Source of the DNA: Schistosoma haematobium
Taxonomy: Eukaryota > Platyhelminthes > Trematoda > Strigeidida > Schistosomatidae
Assembly (NCBI RefSeq): GCF_000699445.3
Contig: NC_067196.1
Location: 38,522,616-38,586,615, forward strand
Length of the DNA stretch: 64,000 bases
Reading direction: 5' to 3'
Shown here: in pieces, positions 25,167-36,654 of the stretch
Position numbering within the stretch: the stretch's first letter is position 1
Layout of the letters: each line of letters starts with the position of its first letter
The notes under the pieces: generated by a model
The model's database searches: none
What the model saw: the letters and a program-made list of their open reading frames with translations, nothing else
Told to the model about the DNA's origin: nothing
Translations under genes and position numbers: made by a program

Positions 25167-26537
25167 TTACGTGCAATAGTAGTTTAAATGTTCTGCAAAT
25201 CTTACTCTTCTTCCAGAACGCGTTGTTTCAAGTTTATTTTCAGATACTGTCGAAGTATCATCGTGCGTGCTGGTTGTCGGATGAGGTATTATAAGTGCCG
25301 GAATCGCGTCGTTCGGTTGTACCGAAGGAAAATCGACGTAGATAGGATTTCCTTCTAAATACGATGCTTTGAGGCGATCGATGATGATGCTATCGTTGGT
25401 TCCGTTCTTATCGGTTATATAGTACTTTGGTTCGCGTTGAAGAACTTTGAAGGGTCCTTCGTATGCTGATTCGAAAGGCCGTCGATGCCAGTCTCGACGA
25501 ACGAAAATGTGAGTACTATATCGTAAGTCAGGTTGAAAGAAAACATCGGTTGAATGTGGTCGAGTGAAAACAGGTTTAACTGAACGCATTGAGTTTGTAA
25601 GCCTGTTCATGTAGGAGGTTAGATCCATGTTCATTGAAGAGGATGAAGGATCCACGAATTCTCCTGGAAGTCGAAGTGTCGTTCCATAAACGAGTTGAGC
25701 TGCAGTGTATCCAATGTCAGCTTTCACTGCATTGCGGATACCTAATAAGACGAGTGGAAGAGCATCGGTCCACTGTGAAACGTTTGCAGCTGATAGTGAA
25801 GCTTTTAGTTGTCGGTGAAAAAGTTCTACCAACCCGTTTGCTTGTGGGTGGTAGGCGGTCGTTCGGAAGCGAGTGATTCCCAAAAGTGTGGTCAGACGAC
25901 GGAAAAGATCAGATTCAAACTGACGTCCGCGGTCTGTAGTGATGGTTGAAGGGCAGCCGAAGTTTGCTACCCATCGTTCGACGAAGGCGCGAGCCACTGT
26001 TCCAGCAGTGATGTCTTTGATAAGTACTGCTTCTAGTCATCGAGTGAAACGGTCTACGCAGGTTAAGAGGTAAGAGTATCCATTTGAATCTGGTAAAGGT
26101 CCTACCAAATCCAGATGGACATGGTCGAAACGAGCATCGGGAGTTTTAAGTGAGCCTAAGGGACATTTATTGTGTCCGATAACCTTAGATTTTTGGCAGC
26201 TTACACAGGAGCGTGCCCACTCCCTCACGTCTTTATTCATACCAGGCCAGCAAAAGCGTTCTGCTATAAGCTTGATGGTTGCACGAACACCTGGATGAGA
26301 AAGTTTGTGCAATGTGTTGAAGACATTGCGTCGATAATGTTTCGGAACGATTGGGCGATCCCTACCTGTAGATGTGTCACAAAGTAAGGTTTCCTTACCC
26401 GTTCCCATCTGTATGATGCATAGCTTGAGAGTTGTAGACGATAACTCGTGCTGAAGATCACTGTCTTTTTTTAAAAGCTGAGCGAGTTTTATAAGGTCGA
26501 TTACTTGGGAACTGTTCAGGGAAGTTATGCGAGACAA
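25167..26537 (-). pseudogene. Gypsy-like integrase with one in-frame stop
   Basis: The zinc domain has H-x-H and CVSCQKSK. The core has DLVGPLPDSNG, TTDRGRQFESDLF and the HPQANGLVELFHRQLK glutamate, so D, D and E are present. A single TGA near 26038 replaces the usual tryptophan after DRFTR and splits the frame into 26537-26037 and 25997-25167. The C-terminal tail ends in SGRRVRFAEHLNYY. Otherwise well preserved, so the stop looks recent. Confidence 0.8.
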
Positions 26538-26834
26538 GGCGTCTGCAACTACATTGTTTGCTCCAGAAATATGTTGAATATCTGAAGTAAACTGCGAAAT
26601 GTAGTCCAGTTGTCGAGACTCACGGTGAGAGTACTTGTCTGAAGGAGAGCTTAACGAGAAAGTGAGCGGTTTATGGTCCGTGAACAGAGTGAATTCACGA
26701 CCTTCGATCTAGTGTTGAAAATGTCGTACAGCACAATACATAGCTAGGAGTTCCCTACCGAATGTGCTGTACCTCGATTCGGTGTCTAGCAACCTTCTAG
26801 AGAAAAATGCCAAGGGTTGCCAGGAGTTGTTAAC

Positions 26835-27909
26835 TCATTGTTGTAAGACTCCTCCGATTGCTGAGTCGGATGCGTCTACTGCGATGCTAATGGGTGCTTC
26901 GGTGTCCTGATGTGCAAGCATTGTTGCTTTGGCGATAAGTTCCTTAATTGTGGAGAATGCATTTCGTGCGGTGTCGTCCAGACTGATGGATTTAGCATTT
27001 CCACGAAGTTGGTCGGTAAGAGGTTTAATAAGTGACGCGCATTTCGGTATGAATCGTCTATAGAAACTTACAAGGCCGTTAAACGTTCGTAACTGCTTGA
27101 CGGTGATCGGTTCTGGGTAATCTAGAACGGCAGCCACTTTGGTCCTAAGGGGTCGAATGCCTTGAGCATCTATAGTGTGTCCTAGGAAGTCTAATGAGTC
27201 AGTTCCGATTTGGCATTTCTGAATGTTTACAGTAATGCCGTGTTGTTGTAGTCGGTCGAAAACAAGATCCAAATGCTGGAGATGTGATTCTCTGTCCGGA
27301 CTTGCTAGTAGAGAGTCGTCAAGATATGCATTCACGCAGTTGAGACCTCGGAAAACGTCGTCTACGAATCTTTGGAATGTTTGAGCAGTGTTTCTTAGAC
27401 GGAAAGGCATTCGCGAAAATTCATAGAGTCCGAAGGGAGTTATGATGGAGGTTTTTGGTATGTCGTCTGTGGCCATGGGGATTTGGTTATACGCTTTAAC
27501 CAAGTCGATTTTCGAAAAGACAGTTGTATCTTTCAAGGCAGCTGTCAAATCGTGAATGTGAGGCAATGGGTAAGATCCAGTGAATGGGTTTGCGTAAACC
27601 CACGTTGAGGTAAACGTACCTTTTACCATACGTAGCGATAGGTTTTCCGTTTGCCGCCTGTAAGTTTAAAGCCGACTCGTGAAGACGGTCGTTGGGATTT
27701 GCTGGGAGAACGCTAACTTCTGCGCCAGTGTCGACGAGGTAGCGAACTCTCGTTGTCACATCTGTGACGTATAACAGACGGCTATGTTCGCCGGCTACGG
27801 TTGCCGTTAACGCGTGCCGGCTTGAAAGTTTCCCGAGTTTTTTTTGAGTCAGTCGGTTGTGAGTTGGGAAAATTGCAGGGTTTTCTGCAATTTCTGGAAG
27901 ATTTTTCAT
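26835..27909 (-). pseudogene. Gypsy-like protease and reverse transcriptase with internal deletion
   Basis: The protease frame from 27909 has LVDTGAEVSVLP, the retropepsin motif. It runs to 27496 but overlaps the RT frame (27629 on), which begins directly at NPFTGSYPLPHIHDL. The protease end and RT N-terminus appear deleted, with a frame change. RT has SKIDLVKAYNQIPM, YLDDSLLAS and FLGHTIDAQGI. MPFRLRN replaces the usual MPFGLRN. RNase H follows with stops. Confidence 0.75.
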
Positions 27910-28003
27910 ACTGGTTATGATACCAGCACCAGTCGTGGATATCCGTCTCTCGTGGTCTAGAGACAGATCGCTTACGTAAAATGCTTCTACGTGGGGTGTG
28001 CGA

Positions 28004-28639
28004 TCACTTACGGTCGTTACGAAAATTAAGATAACGCTTAAGTGTATGACATAACTCGGTTATGTCATTCTGAGTCGTTTGAGGCTTTTCTTTGATTGAA
28101 AAAACCTCGGTAGTAGAAGATTTCGTAATTTCTAAGGTACGATCGGTAGATGCAGCCAGGTCGTCTAAGACGTTGTTCTGAAACGAGACCAGAACCGCTT
28201 GCACCTGTTGGGGAAGTTTAGGCAAGAAAAGTTGTTTGAATAGGCCTTCGTTGAAAGCTCTTAGGCCTATAACCTCTCTCATCCTTTGCAACATGTCCGT
28301 CGCAGAACCGTGTTGCAGGTCTATGTTATTAAGGAGTTGGCCTGACCTTTGTCGATCAGTTAGGTCTCCTCGTTTAAGGATAGAACGCCTTAAGGTTTCG
28401 TACGGTTCAGAAACATCACTAGTAAGCATACTAGGTGTTACGTACCAGTTGAATTCCTGCGGTAGTGCCTTGGCTACTGGGAGGAATCGTGCACATGTGT
28501 CGTTCACGCGGTGCTCGTGGAATTCGGCTTCTGCGTAGCAGAACCAGGCTTCGATATTGTCGGGCCAGAAGGGCATAAATTGGAACGAGGGTGGGGACAT
28601 AGTCTTAATCTTAAATACCTTGGGGGTCTGTTCAGTCAT
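28004..28639 (-). CDS. Gypsy-like gag protein
   Basis: 212 codons with an open frame from ATG 28639. It has FMPFWPDNIEAWFCYAEAEF, the capsid-start pattern of CsRn1/Boudicca gags, and LPKLPQQVQAVLVS further on. No zinc knuckle is seen before the stop, so the nucleocapsid end is probably lost. Decayed relatives occur at 34780-35150 and 40190-40500. Confidence 0.75.
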   Translation of the reverse strand: MTEQTPKVFKIKTMSPPSFQFMPFWPDNIEAWFCYAEAEFHEHRVNDTCARFLPVAKALPQEFNWYVTPSMLTSDVSEPYETLRRSILKRGDLTDRQRSGQLLNNIDLQHGSATDMLQRMREVIGLRAFNEGLFKQLFLPKLPQQVQAVLVSFQNNVLDDLAASTDRTLEITKSSTTEVFSIKEKPQTTQNDITELCHTLKRYLNFRNDRK

Positions 28640-28833
28640 ACGGGAAAATTAAGTACGGGAATACACGAGTGAAAAATATATAGATATCGAAAAACGCGGA
28701 AAGAAATATCACAATGTATAAAAAATTAAAATAAAGCAATGATATATAGAATCCCGAAATGAAACGGACCCACAGTTTACGATTTGGTGTAACAGATCAC
28801 GTCAGGGTATGTTCCAGTAAAAGCAAAGTAGAT

Positions 28834-28953
28834 ATGACGTGTAGTGCAGAGTCTGATGCGGAACCGTTTATTGATAATGATGCACTTATGACCACTGGAG
28901 CAGTTGATCGTATACTGAAAGAATCCGAATCACTGAAATCAACTCAACTTAAA
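28834..28953 (+). CDS. MON1: MON1 exon 1
   Basis: Forty codons, rich in D, E and S (MTCSAESDAEPF onward). The 32-nt intron after it (28954-28985) starts GTAGTT and ends CGTAG. It is the simplest way to link this frame to the exon 2 frame, which is offset by 2. A 17-nt intron with donor GTAAAG would also restore frame but is implausibly short. Confidence 0.6.
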
Positions 28954-30427
28954 GTAGTTAAGTTTTCTGTAAAGCATTAGCGTAGGTTGTTGAAAATGTT
29001 GCGCAATCATCAGAAAGTCTACTTAGTGAGGATAGCAGCAGTACAAAATCTTCAACTAAGCAGGCTACTTGTTCAACTCCGGAAGATCCTTGCTGGACAA
29101 ATGACTTGCTGCACGTTTTTGTTCTTAGCGAGGCTGGAAAACCCATATATTCACGGTATGGAAATGAAAGTGATCTGTCCTCCGTAATGAGCGTCATGCA
29201 AGCTCTTGTTTCCTTCGTTGCGAATTCTGGAGATGAGCTTCAGTTAATCAATACAACTGACGAAAAGTTCTTGTTCGTTTCTCGGTCGCATCTTATATTA
29301 GTGGCATTTAGTCCAGTTTCTGAACCCACTCCACATCTGCTAACCTGCCTTGAATATGTATATAACCAGGTTTGTTATGTTGTCTTTTATTTTGCACTAA
29401 TTTTTCACTTCATAAAAGTCCCACTTGTTAAAAATGTTGTACTTGTGGAGTAGATTTTAAAATATAGCCAGTTTCGACCATTCGCATTGGAACTTATCTG
29501 AGGAGAAAACTCCTAGTTCTAATCATCAGGTGATATTTTGCGGTTTAGATGTGGTCACCACTTATTTGGATAGCTGGACAAAATAATTTAATCAAGACCC
29601 TTAATCGGTAGTGCTATATGTCAAATAAAGATTTACCCCAGTGTCTATTTGGAAAAGATCTTAGGTACAACTCAACTATTTCTGTGTATTCATCAGTCAA
29701 CTATAAGTGTAGGTTTTTAAACTATTTTTCCTGTGTTTTACTGTAAGGGATCTATAATGCAACCATTACTATCTAATTCCAATTATGTCGTATACTTTTG
29801 CACTGTTTTAGATATAATGCCCGTCAAATACAAATATATTCTTATCAATATCTGTTATTATAAATATCTGTACCTTATTTATTGTAGTTAACAATGTAAG
29901 CTGACTAGGGAATGTATCCTCTTTTGGGAAGAGTAAGATATTAGTTTTAGTCTGAAATCTATGTCCGTAAGGGTTTAAAGGATAACACAGCATTATATAA
30001 AATGATAGAATCACTTAATCCTAGGTTAAGATCTATCAAGTTATGTGAATAGCTTCAATTTGAATATCATCATAAAAAGGAAGTTGTCTTCAAAACCTAT
30101 AAAGTGTGTTTGGTTTATATTAATTTTTGTAGAGCAATTACACACCATCAATCGATAAAGTCGGTATCTGAATGCTATTATATGGTTTTGTCAAAATTCT
30201 AGATAATAAGCTCATTAACTTTGCAAAGAGTGGAGAAACAATTTACAAGGCATGCTAATTTGGATTTACGCAAACTCCTTGTTGGGGATAATCGACTTTT
30301 ATCCTCTATCATAAATCGCGTAGAAGAGACTTTTGGGGTATTTTTGAATGCAATCAGCTGTACACCACTTCCAGAAAATAGCAGAGCTGCAATATCACAG
30401 ATTATTTGTCAAAATGCCAAATTACGT
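28834..30427 (+). CDS. MON1: Vacuolar fusion protein MON1 (SAND family), N-terminal half
   Basis: Exons 28834-28953, 28986-29369 and 30203-30427 join in frame to 243 codons. Exon 1 is an acidic, low-complexity leader. Exon 2 contains the family signature HVFVLSEAGKPIYSRYGNE, the start of the first longin domain. Exon 3 has IISSLTLQRVEKQF and NLDLRKLLVGDNRLL, also typical of MON1. In other eukaryotes Mon1 pairs with Ccz1 as the exchange factor that recruits Rab7 to late endosomes. The start is uncertain: an in-frame ATG at 28759 adds 25 codons that lie in the 5' end of the adjoining gypsy element, so I prefer 28834. Later MON1 exons were not found between 30428 and 41220. Confidence 0.85.
28986..29369 (+). 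CDS. MON1: MON1 exon 2 (longin-domain signature)
   Basis: 128 codons ending AACCAG before donor GTTTGT. It starts with a serine-rich linker, then LLHVFVLSEAGKPIYSRYG, then the VMQALVSFV and KFLFVSRSHLILVAFSP strands. This is the strongest match of the gene. Confidence 0.88.
30203..30427 (+). CDS. MON1: MON1 exon 3
   Basis: 75 codons from acceptor TTCTAG to donor GTGAGT. It continues exon 2 without loss (EYVYNQ then IISSLTLQ) and ends at NAKLR. The family would next have a strand with the sense of LVFAILLA; I could not find it downstream. Confidence 0.85.
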
Positions 30428-30719
30428 GTGAGTTAGTTTTGTTAAATATATACTTTGCTGATTTTTCAAGCAAGTTTTATTTATTATCTAAACATGAATA
30501 TTGGTACAAAGATGCCCTAAAGTAAATACACACCACACAATGAGAAAACTAGATTGTAAAGAGTTAGAAAAACTGAAATGAGTATGGTAAAAAACAACAA
30601 CTGAATACGAGTAATAATAGAAACAGCCTGATTAGAAAAACGCAATCAAAAAGAATTCTTGAGGATAAAAATGTTCCTCTCACCTTTTACGAAGAAAGTA
30701 AAAGGAAATCATAGCTGGA

Positions 30720-31195
30720 TGGTCAATGGCTTCTGTTGTGAGCCATGTCTGACAACCTCCTAAGCCACGGTTGCTCCATCTCCAGCACATCAATCAGAGC
30801 TGTGAAGGACTGAGAGGTGCTAGTCGTGTACGGTCCCTTTCGTACCACGGGAATGTGTCATGAGACGAACACCACTGTTTTCAACTAGTCTTGGCGTCAG
30901 CAAATAGTCAACAATGTTGAATTGTCTGGGACGACATTCGTAAGATATGTTTGAGCCACCGGTGTTTTAAGATAGTAACACCAAGTAAATTATCGTCGTT
31001 GTGCCCGAACGTGCGTTGCCGAACCCTCTTATTACCAACATGGTGTTGGCACCGGATGTTAGCAATACTTCGAAGACAACGACAATCGAACACAGAGAGC
31101 CACTTGACACCCTCATAGAGCATAGAACGAAACTGCTCTCAACTTCGTATTATATATCCGACCTTCTACATTCAGATTAACATCACAAGGGCGCT
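30720..31195 (-). mobile_element. RTE C-terminal fragment after MON1 exon 3
   Basis: Minus strand: WLSVFDCRCLRSIANIRCQH, GHNDDNLLGVTILKHR and LRMSSQ match the C-terminus of the copy in XRN1 intron 5 ([18 protein letters not shown]). Truncated at both ends and with stops. Confidence 0.7.
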
Positions 31196-31221
31196 AAGAT
31201 GGCCCAGATTGGCATAGGCCT

Positions 31222-31287
31222 GTAAACTGGCATGCCTCATGTAACAAACTGTTATTTGAGAATAAAATAATAATAATTATTATTATA
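31222..31287. mobile_element. Short retro-tail insertion with 26 bp target duplication
   Basis: AAGATGGCCCAGATTGGCAT plus six more bases occurs at 31196-31221 and 31288-31313 with one difference. The 66 bp between ends in AATAATAATAATTATTATTA. This looks like a severely 5'-truncated retroposon inserted in the older RTE fragment. Confidence 0.6.
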
Positions 31288-31829
31288 AAGATGGCCCAGA
31301 TTGGCATGGGCCTCTATGGCTTTCACTACATATGAATTAATCTCATCTTTCTCGCTACTCCTTGCATTTGCACAGTGACCAGAATACTAGAAATTTTGAA
31401 CTACTTCTAACTACTCGCTACCACGAGTAAATAACCTTTTTTATCTCGACGGCTCAAAGCAAATCTCTCATCATCTTTAAAGTCTTTGAGGCGCACTCGA
31501 AGAAATATTCGTTCCACCCAACAATATATAAATAAGTTTCCCTGTATCAGGCATGGTAGTAAGACAGGGTTCAAATACACCCTGAATTAGTTATTGCAAA
31601 ACTGTTCAGGGTGAAACTCAACAAGTTGCTGTGCTACAGGAACGTGCAAATAACCACCCTAAAGCAATACGCATTAGCAGAGAAGTGGCAATCTATCTGA
31701 AGATTGATTGAGCTGCTATTAACTACCAAAAGCGTAGAGAAAATAGGTCCAATGTTGTATTCATTACGTCTACAATTGTTGACCAAGGACAAATGACTCA
31801 AGTAGAAACCAGAATGCAAGGGTTCCTAC

Positions 31830-31830
<1 letters not shown>

Positions 31831-31866
<36 letters not shown>
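31831..31866. repeat. (TA)n microsatellite
   Basis: Interrupted once by TG. A 262 bp TG...CA block follows it directly and a second TA tract begins at 32134. Confidence 0.85.
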
Positions 31867-31867
<1 letters not shown>

Positions 31868-32128
31868 GTAACAGCTTAGGTTGCTTGGTCAAGAGTTGAC
31901 CTCAAACAACCAAGCATATGTCTGAACAGTACAGTTCAAGTGTTTACTCACTCCCTTATTTTTTACAGGTGTTATATTCCCCATTATCTTATATCGAATG
32001 TTGAGAGGCTTTGTTTGTCTGAATAAATAACCCCACGCTCCACCGTGACTGCGCGAAGATCGAAATAAAGAACTATTCACCAGTTGTCTGGTTTCTTCTA
32101 TCAATAGCACGAGGGTTACCTTAAGGCA
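31867..32128 (+). repeat. Possible solo LTR
   Basis: Starts TGTAACAGCTTAGG, ends TTAAGGCA, and holds AATAAATAA and AATAAAG polyadenylation-like sequences. It sits between two TA tracts that could contain its target duplication. I see no second copy in this window, so the call rests on form only. Confidence 0.35.
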
Positions 32129-32199
32129 CGAAAATATATATATATATATAGACAATTAAACCGATCAGCACGTACGGTGTAATAGGAGTGAGTGGATGA

Positions 32200-33720
32200 A
32201 AATAGAGTGAAATGATAGCAGGATTGTAATAACGTCAGAATTAGACCTCCTAGTAGTTGGATCGAATTTATATCGACACCGACACCTAAAATCACTAGCA
32301 ATCGCAATTAATTGAATTGACGCTGATCGTAGAATATCCAGTAGTTTTATCATAGTGAAATAAATTCAGGACTGTATTGGACCAGTTTAATCTTCAATGT
32401 ATTGAGATGAATTCATGCTGTCCATATCGTCACTTAGTCAACCTCTCTCAAGCAATTTTACAACAATATAACGATGGAATATAATTAACAGACCGATAGA
32501 AATACAGGTAGTCAAACAAAGATACTGGAGGGATTCGTGTGAGGCATTCGATTCGCTCACACAAACGAGCACAAGTTAAACAGTAGAACTGAAGTAATGC
32601 ATTCGAGAGCCATGTGCTAATTCACGTATCTTATTCTAAAATGAGTATACAATCATATGCACTTAATATGTCTATATTAAATACCATATGCTCTCCATAC
32701 GTTCTAGTGGCGATCAATTTAAAGACCATAGCTATGTTTAACTATCTAAATTGATATTAACGAGATCAGAGTTGAAGAAACAAACTACACGGTTCGTTTA
32801 CCGGGAAAAAACTTCCACGGTGCTGAATGTGTTTTAAGTAATGGAAATTAGTGCTTCGAATGATGTATTGGGATGAGGTACTCAGAGAAATTGCTAATAA
32901 CAAATCATGCTTGTAGATGTACCATTTCTTGACCTGACCAGAGCGTTTGACTCGGTGGTACGCAATGTTGTACTGCCACGTTATCATATATGGGATTTGC
33001 AAACGCAGAACGTCCCTACCAAAAAATCATCAATAAGACCGATGGTCTTACATCATGTTTGACAAGATGCCTTTAAGCTAGACAGGAGCGCTTTTTGAGT
33101 TGCCGCAAAAGCGATCATAAGCCCATTATTACTCATGATGCCAATGGGTGACCTGTTTAGTTTCGTAATCGTTATCTATGCAAGTTCATAAATGTGCGAG
33201 AGTCCATCAGATATGTGAAAGATTCAAAAAAGCTCTGCAAAGGTCTAGTTCAACGGGGGACGTATACAAGAAAGAAAAGCTTAAAATTTGGGATTAATGG
33301 TCACAAATGACGTTCCTTTATACGCCAGAGAAACAATGGGTATCCTACGTCTTCTTTTAACCCTAAGTAAGTACTTTCTACAGAAAACCTGGATACCAGT
33401 GGCAACTACTAGGAGCCGAGCTCATTTCAGTGATATACTTCAGTTCATCAGAAGATAAATGAGCGTGCTGACAATCGGGACGATCTTGATGCTACAGAAG
33501 AACAGTGTTATGTAGTAGACTACAGGGTTAAGAAACTATCTATCTGAGTAATAACATTACTGAAAAGGACAATTTTCTACTGTCTACAGAGGGATTATCG
33601 GTAACCTGATCATGGCATCTAACACAATGAGTAGCCTACGTAGCTATGATAAATCAATCGTACTTGTAGCCCACCACGAAGTACTACTTCAAGAGTCACT
33701 CATCAAAGGCAGGACATTCT
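32200..33720. other. Intergenic, traces of retroelement RT
   Basis: The plus-strand stretch near 32905-32960 reads FLDLTRAFDSV, an RT motif 2-like pattern, followed by stop-ridden sequence. No host exon was recognised, including no MON1 C-terminal exon. Confidence 0.35.
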
Positions 33721-33724
33721 GGTG

Positions 33725-35200
33725 AGGAATCACGAGCAATGGAGGTCAGCTAGAAGGTTAAACACAACAAGTGTCGTTGGCATACAATCTAATAGCTTGC
33801 TGTTCATCAGCATCCGGTCGTCGTTCACTAATATATAAAGCCATGTAGTACAACATAGCAATAAGAAACGTTCCATGAAAATTATCGGTCGTCCTGCAAA
33901 AGAAAGGAATGGAGACGTAATTAAATATGGCAATACATTCTTAATTGTACAAGGAAATAAGACGTGAAAAAATCCGGTATGTATGCATGCATATATCATG
34001 CGAAGGAAAATTTTGAAATAAGGATTTATTATTGTTTTACTAAAAACTCAATATACCTATATGTAAACATATCACAAAAACGATTTTTTTTAATTTGACA
34101 CGATAATATGAAACGTTGAGATTACAGCCAAATAGTTGCGGGATGCACAAGGTGAGACAAAACTAAGAATAAGACAATATCTCACATCCGGTGTTTTAGA
34201 AGTCTCATCCTTCTTTCAGAGATTGTCATTTTGAGTCGATTGTCGGATATCAGACAGGTTTTGAAGTGGTCGTTAATAATCATGGAGGTCATAGTAGTTG
34301 TGAGTTTTAATTCGTCCGTTTGTTCGGGAAAAATGTAAACGTATTTACGGTTCCCTTCTAGGTAAACGGCTTTAAGACGGTCGATACTGATGTTTCTCTA
34401 GTTTCGTCCGTATAGATGATACAGTACATAGCTTAGCGCTGCAATATTTTTAAGAATCCTTCGTATGCCGTTTCTATGGTTCACTGTAATGGATCGCGAC
34501 ATTTGAAAACGTGCGTATAAGTTGTAAGACGATCCAAACGATAACATCGGCCGACTAATATATGGGGTAAACAGGTTAAACTGAACGCACAGCATTTGTC
34601 ATGGTAGTTGTGTAGGAGTTAGATAGCGATTACTTGAAATCGACGAAGGATTCACGAATTTCCCGAATGGTCGAAGTGTCGTTCAGTAAACGAGCAGTTC
34701 GGGGACCATGTGCAAGGGTAATGCTCACGAGCCGTTTGATGGCCGGATGGTTCATAAAGTACTTTGATCAATTACCTCTCTGATTCGTAACAACATGTTC
34801 GTACTGACCCATGTTGCACATCAATGTTATTGAGGAATTCATCCAACCTTTTTGTCGACTGGTTAGGTCTCTGCGTTTAAGATCAGGTCTTTTCAGAGTT
34901 TCATAAGGCCCCAAAACATCACTAGTAAATATACTAGGTGTGACGTACCTGTTGAATTCGTGGTGATAGTGCCTTTACTACTGCAAAGAATCGTGCACAA
35001 GGACCGGTCACGCGGTGCTCGTAGAAGTCAGCCTCTGAGTAGCAGAATCAGGCTTCCATGTTGTCAGGCCAGAATGGCATTAGCAGGAATGAGGGTTGTG
35101 TAGGAGTATTGATCTTAAGTAACTTAGGAGTCTGTTCAGTAATGACGAATATAAAGTGTAGGAACGAACGAAGGGGAAACGTCCGATAATACGAAAAAAT
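33725..35200 (-). mobile_element. Decayed Ty3/gypsy fragment joined to the right-arm LTR
   Basis: Minus strand: 3' region at 33730-34140 (resembles 24690-25160), integrase tail at 34230-34700, gag remnants at 34780-35150 (compare 28200-28640). Most of pol is deleted and frames are broken. The LTR at 35309-35634 is its 5' LTR. Confidence 0.7.
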
Positions 35201-35308
35201 ACCGCAATATATAACAATTAGAATAAAGAAATGATATATAAAGTTTTTAAATGGGACAGAATCACAGTTAACGAGTTGGTGTATCAGATCACACCGGGCT
35301 CATAACTA

Positions 35309-35634
35309 AAGATGACACAAGTATTTTGGAGTTTGACAACACCTTGATCAGTAACAACTTCTGTAATCAAGACGTGCACACCCAGTGAAATCAGAAGTCA
35401 GAAACGATGGGGTCCGAAGATATACTTGATAAGCTATCAATATATCGACAAGTGACTGATCTAAACTGGCTAGCGGTTGCAGGAGAAGTTGATCACAGCG
35501 TTCCCACTCGTGATCTGGTGTGGATGCGTGACCAAGCGCCTTCAGCTAAGTGAGTCCATTGAAACTAATGTGGTCAGCGTCCAATGTCGAGGATTTACAG
35601 AGCTATTTATTGTGAGGATTTATTTACCACTACA
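35309..35634 (-). repeat. Ty3/gypsy 5' LTR (right arm)
   Basis: Mirror of 13862-14188. Here it is still joined to its own element body: leader and gag remnants continue to lower coordinates (35200 to 34780). Confidence 0.7.
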
Positions 35635-35897
35635 GACCATTTGAGGTATAAGACAACAGGTCTCGGGTTTTGGCGCGAAATTCACTCATCCGCTAAGTAC
35701 AGTTTTGGCGTTGTAGCTAATGTCAGTTCGTGATGAAAACTCTAAATCTAATTCCTGACATAAACCATGAACTGCAAATCACAATTCTAATTCCTCACAC
35801 TGGATTATGACTCTCATTTGGTCCTAATTATTAAATGGACATTCTCAGGGTTACTTTAGCGTCGCTCAAAGGTCGTCCATAAATTATAGTCTTACTG

Positions 35898-35898
<1 letters not shown>

Positions 35899-35939
<41 letters not shown>
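35899..35939. repeat. (TA)n microsatellite
   Basis: Right-arm counterpart of 13566-13597, about 8 bp longer. This is the expected kind of difference between recent copies or alleles. Confidence 0.9.
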
Positions 35940-35943
<4 letters not shown>

Positions 35944-36169
35944 CCAGCAATTAGTGGCTATGGACTGGCTCCATATCCTTTTGTTACTCAACCCCGAGGT
36001 TGAGATCTCATTGGCTTAGTCATTTCCGACTGTGATCAAAGAAAAAGGTTACTTCAACCACTGAATTCCTGGTGATATAAACCAACAGTTGAAGATGCTA
36101 AGTGATATGCCTCGGAGTTAATCACAATTAAGCCTGGAATGTATCTACATTGCTCATAACTGAAGCGCA

Positions 36170-36218
36170 CTTTTAGTATACTAAAAGTTCAGATCAATAC
36201 TATAGTATTGATCTGAAC
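36170..36218. repeat. Twin palindromes in right arm
   Basis: Perfect 18 bp palindrome at 36170-36187 (CTTTTAGTA and its complement), sharing its last G with the 32 bp palindrome 36187-36218. The left arm lacks one T, so its short palindrome is imperfect. Confidence 0.85.
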
Positions 36219-36654
36219 ATTTAATTTTCTGTTAGTCACGAACTCTTACTCATCTCCAGTTATCGTTTCATGTTTCTCAGCCAACAGTGATCACAAAGCA
36301 TTTAGTGGACGTAAAAATCGGCATGAACAGTTTTTACCACAATTTACCGAAAATTGTATGTAGATTTGATTACACATATATTAATGATTAGGAGTTGCAT
36401 GCCCACCTTTCTGGGAGTATTAGTTCGGCGTTTTTGAAGCGTGAATCAATTACCAACCGTGATGTTCAGAACATTAATCCAGGTTTTGATTTTGAAACAT
36501 GGAACGGGGATGTGAATAGGTAATTATGGAGTTTTACTTACCTTTAAAATTATGTATGTAGGTGTTTTGATGCTTTCCGAACAATCCACAAATTAATTGA
36601 AACGCCAGAGATTTTGGAGAGAGTATGCATTTTTGATATAATAGTTTATTTACC

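Larger units (their letters stand above)
24639..28806 (-). mobile_element. Ty3/gypsy LTR retrotransposon (Boudicca/CsRn1-like) body, defective
   Basis: Minus strand, in order: leader with primer-binding-like sequence 28806-28640, gag 28639-28004, protease 27909-27640, RT 27629-26960, RNase H 26960-26560, integrase 26537-25167, 3' region to 24639. No 5' LTR is found above 28806; MON1 sequence starts there. The order gag-PR-RT-RH-IN and the DTGA protease, YLDD RT and HHCC integrase motifs define Ty3/gypsy. The 3' LTR is split by a CR1 element. Confidence 0.85.

Noticed and set aside
28954..28985. Frameshift pseudogene in MON1 exon 1-2
   Set aside because: A 32-nt GT-AG intron, normal in size for a schistosome 5' intron, restores frame; a lesion is not needed.
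31801..31866. CRISPR-like or satellite array in the TA-rich stretch
   Set aside because: Simple TA microsatellite, no repeat-spacer structure; the DNA is eukaryotic.
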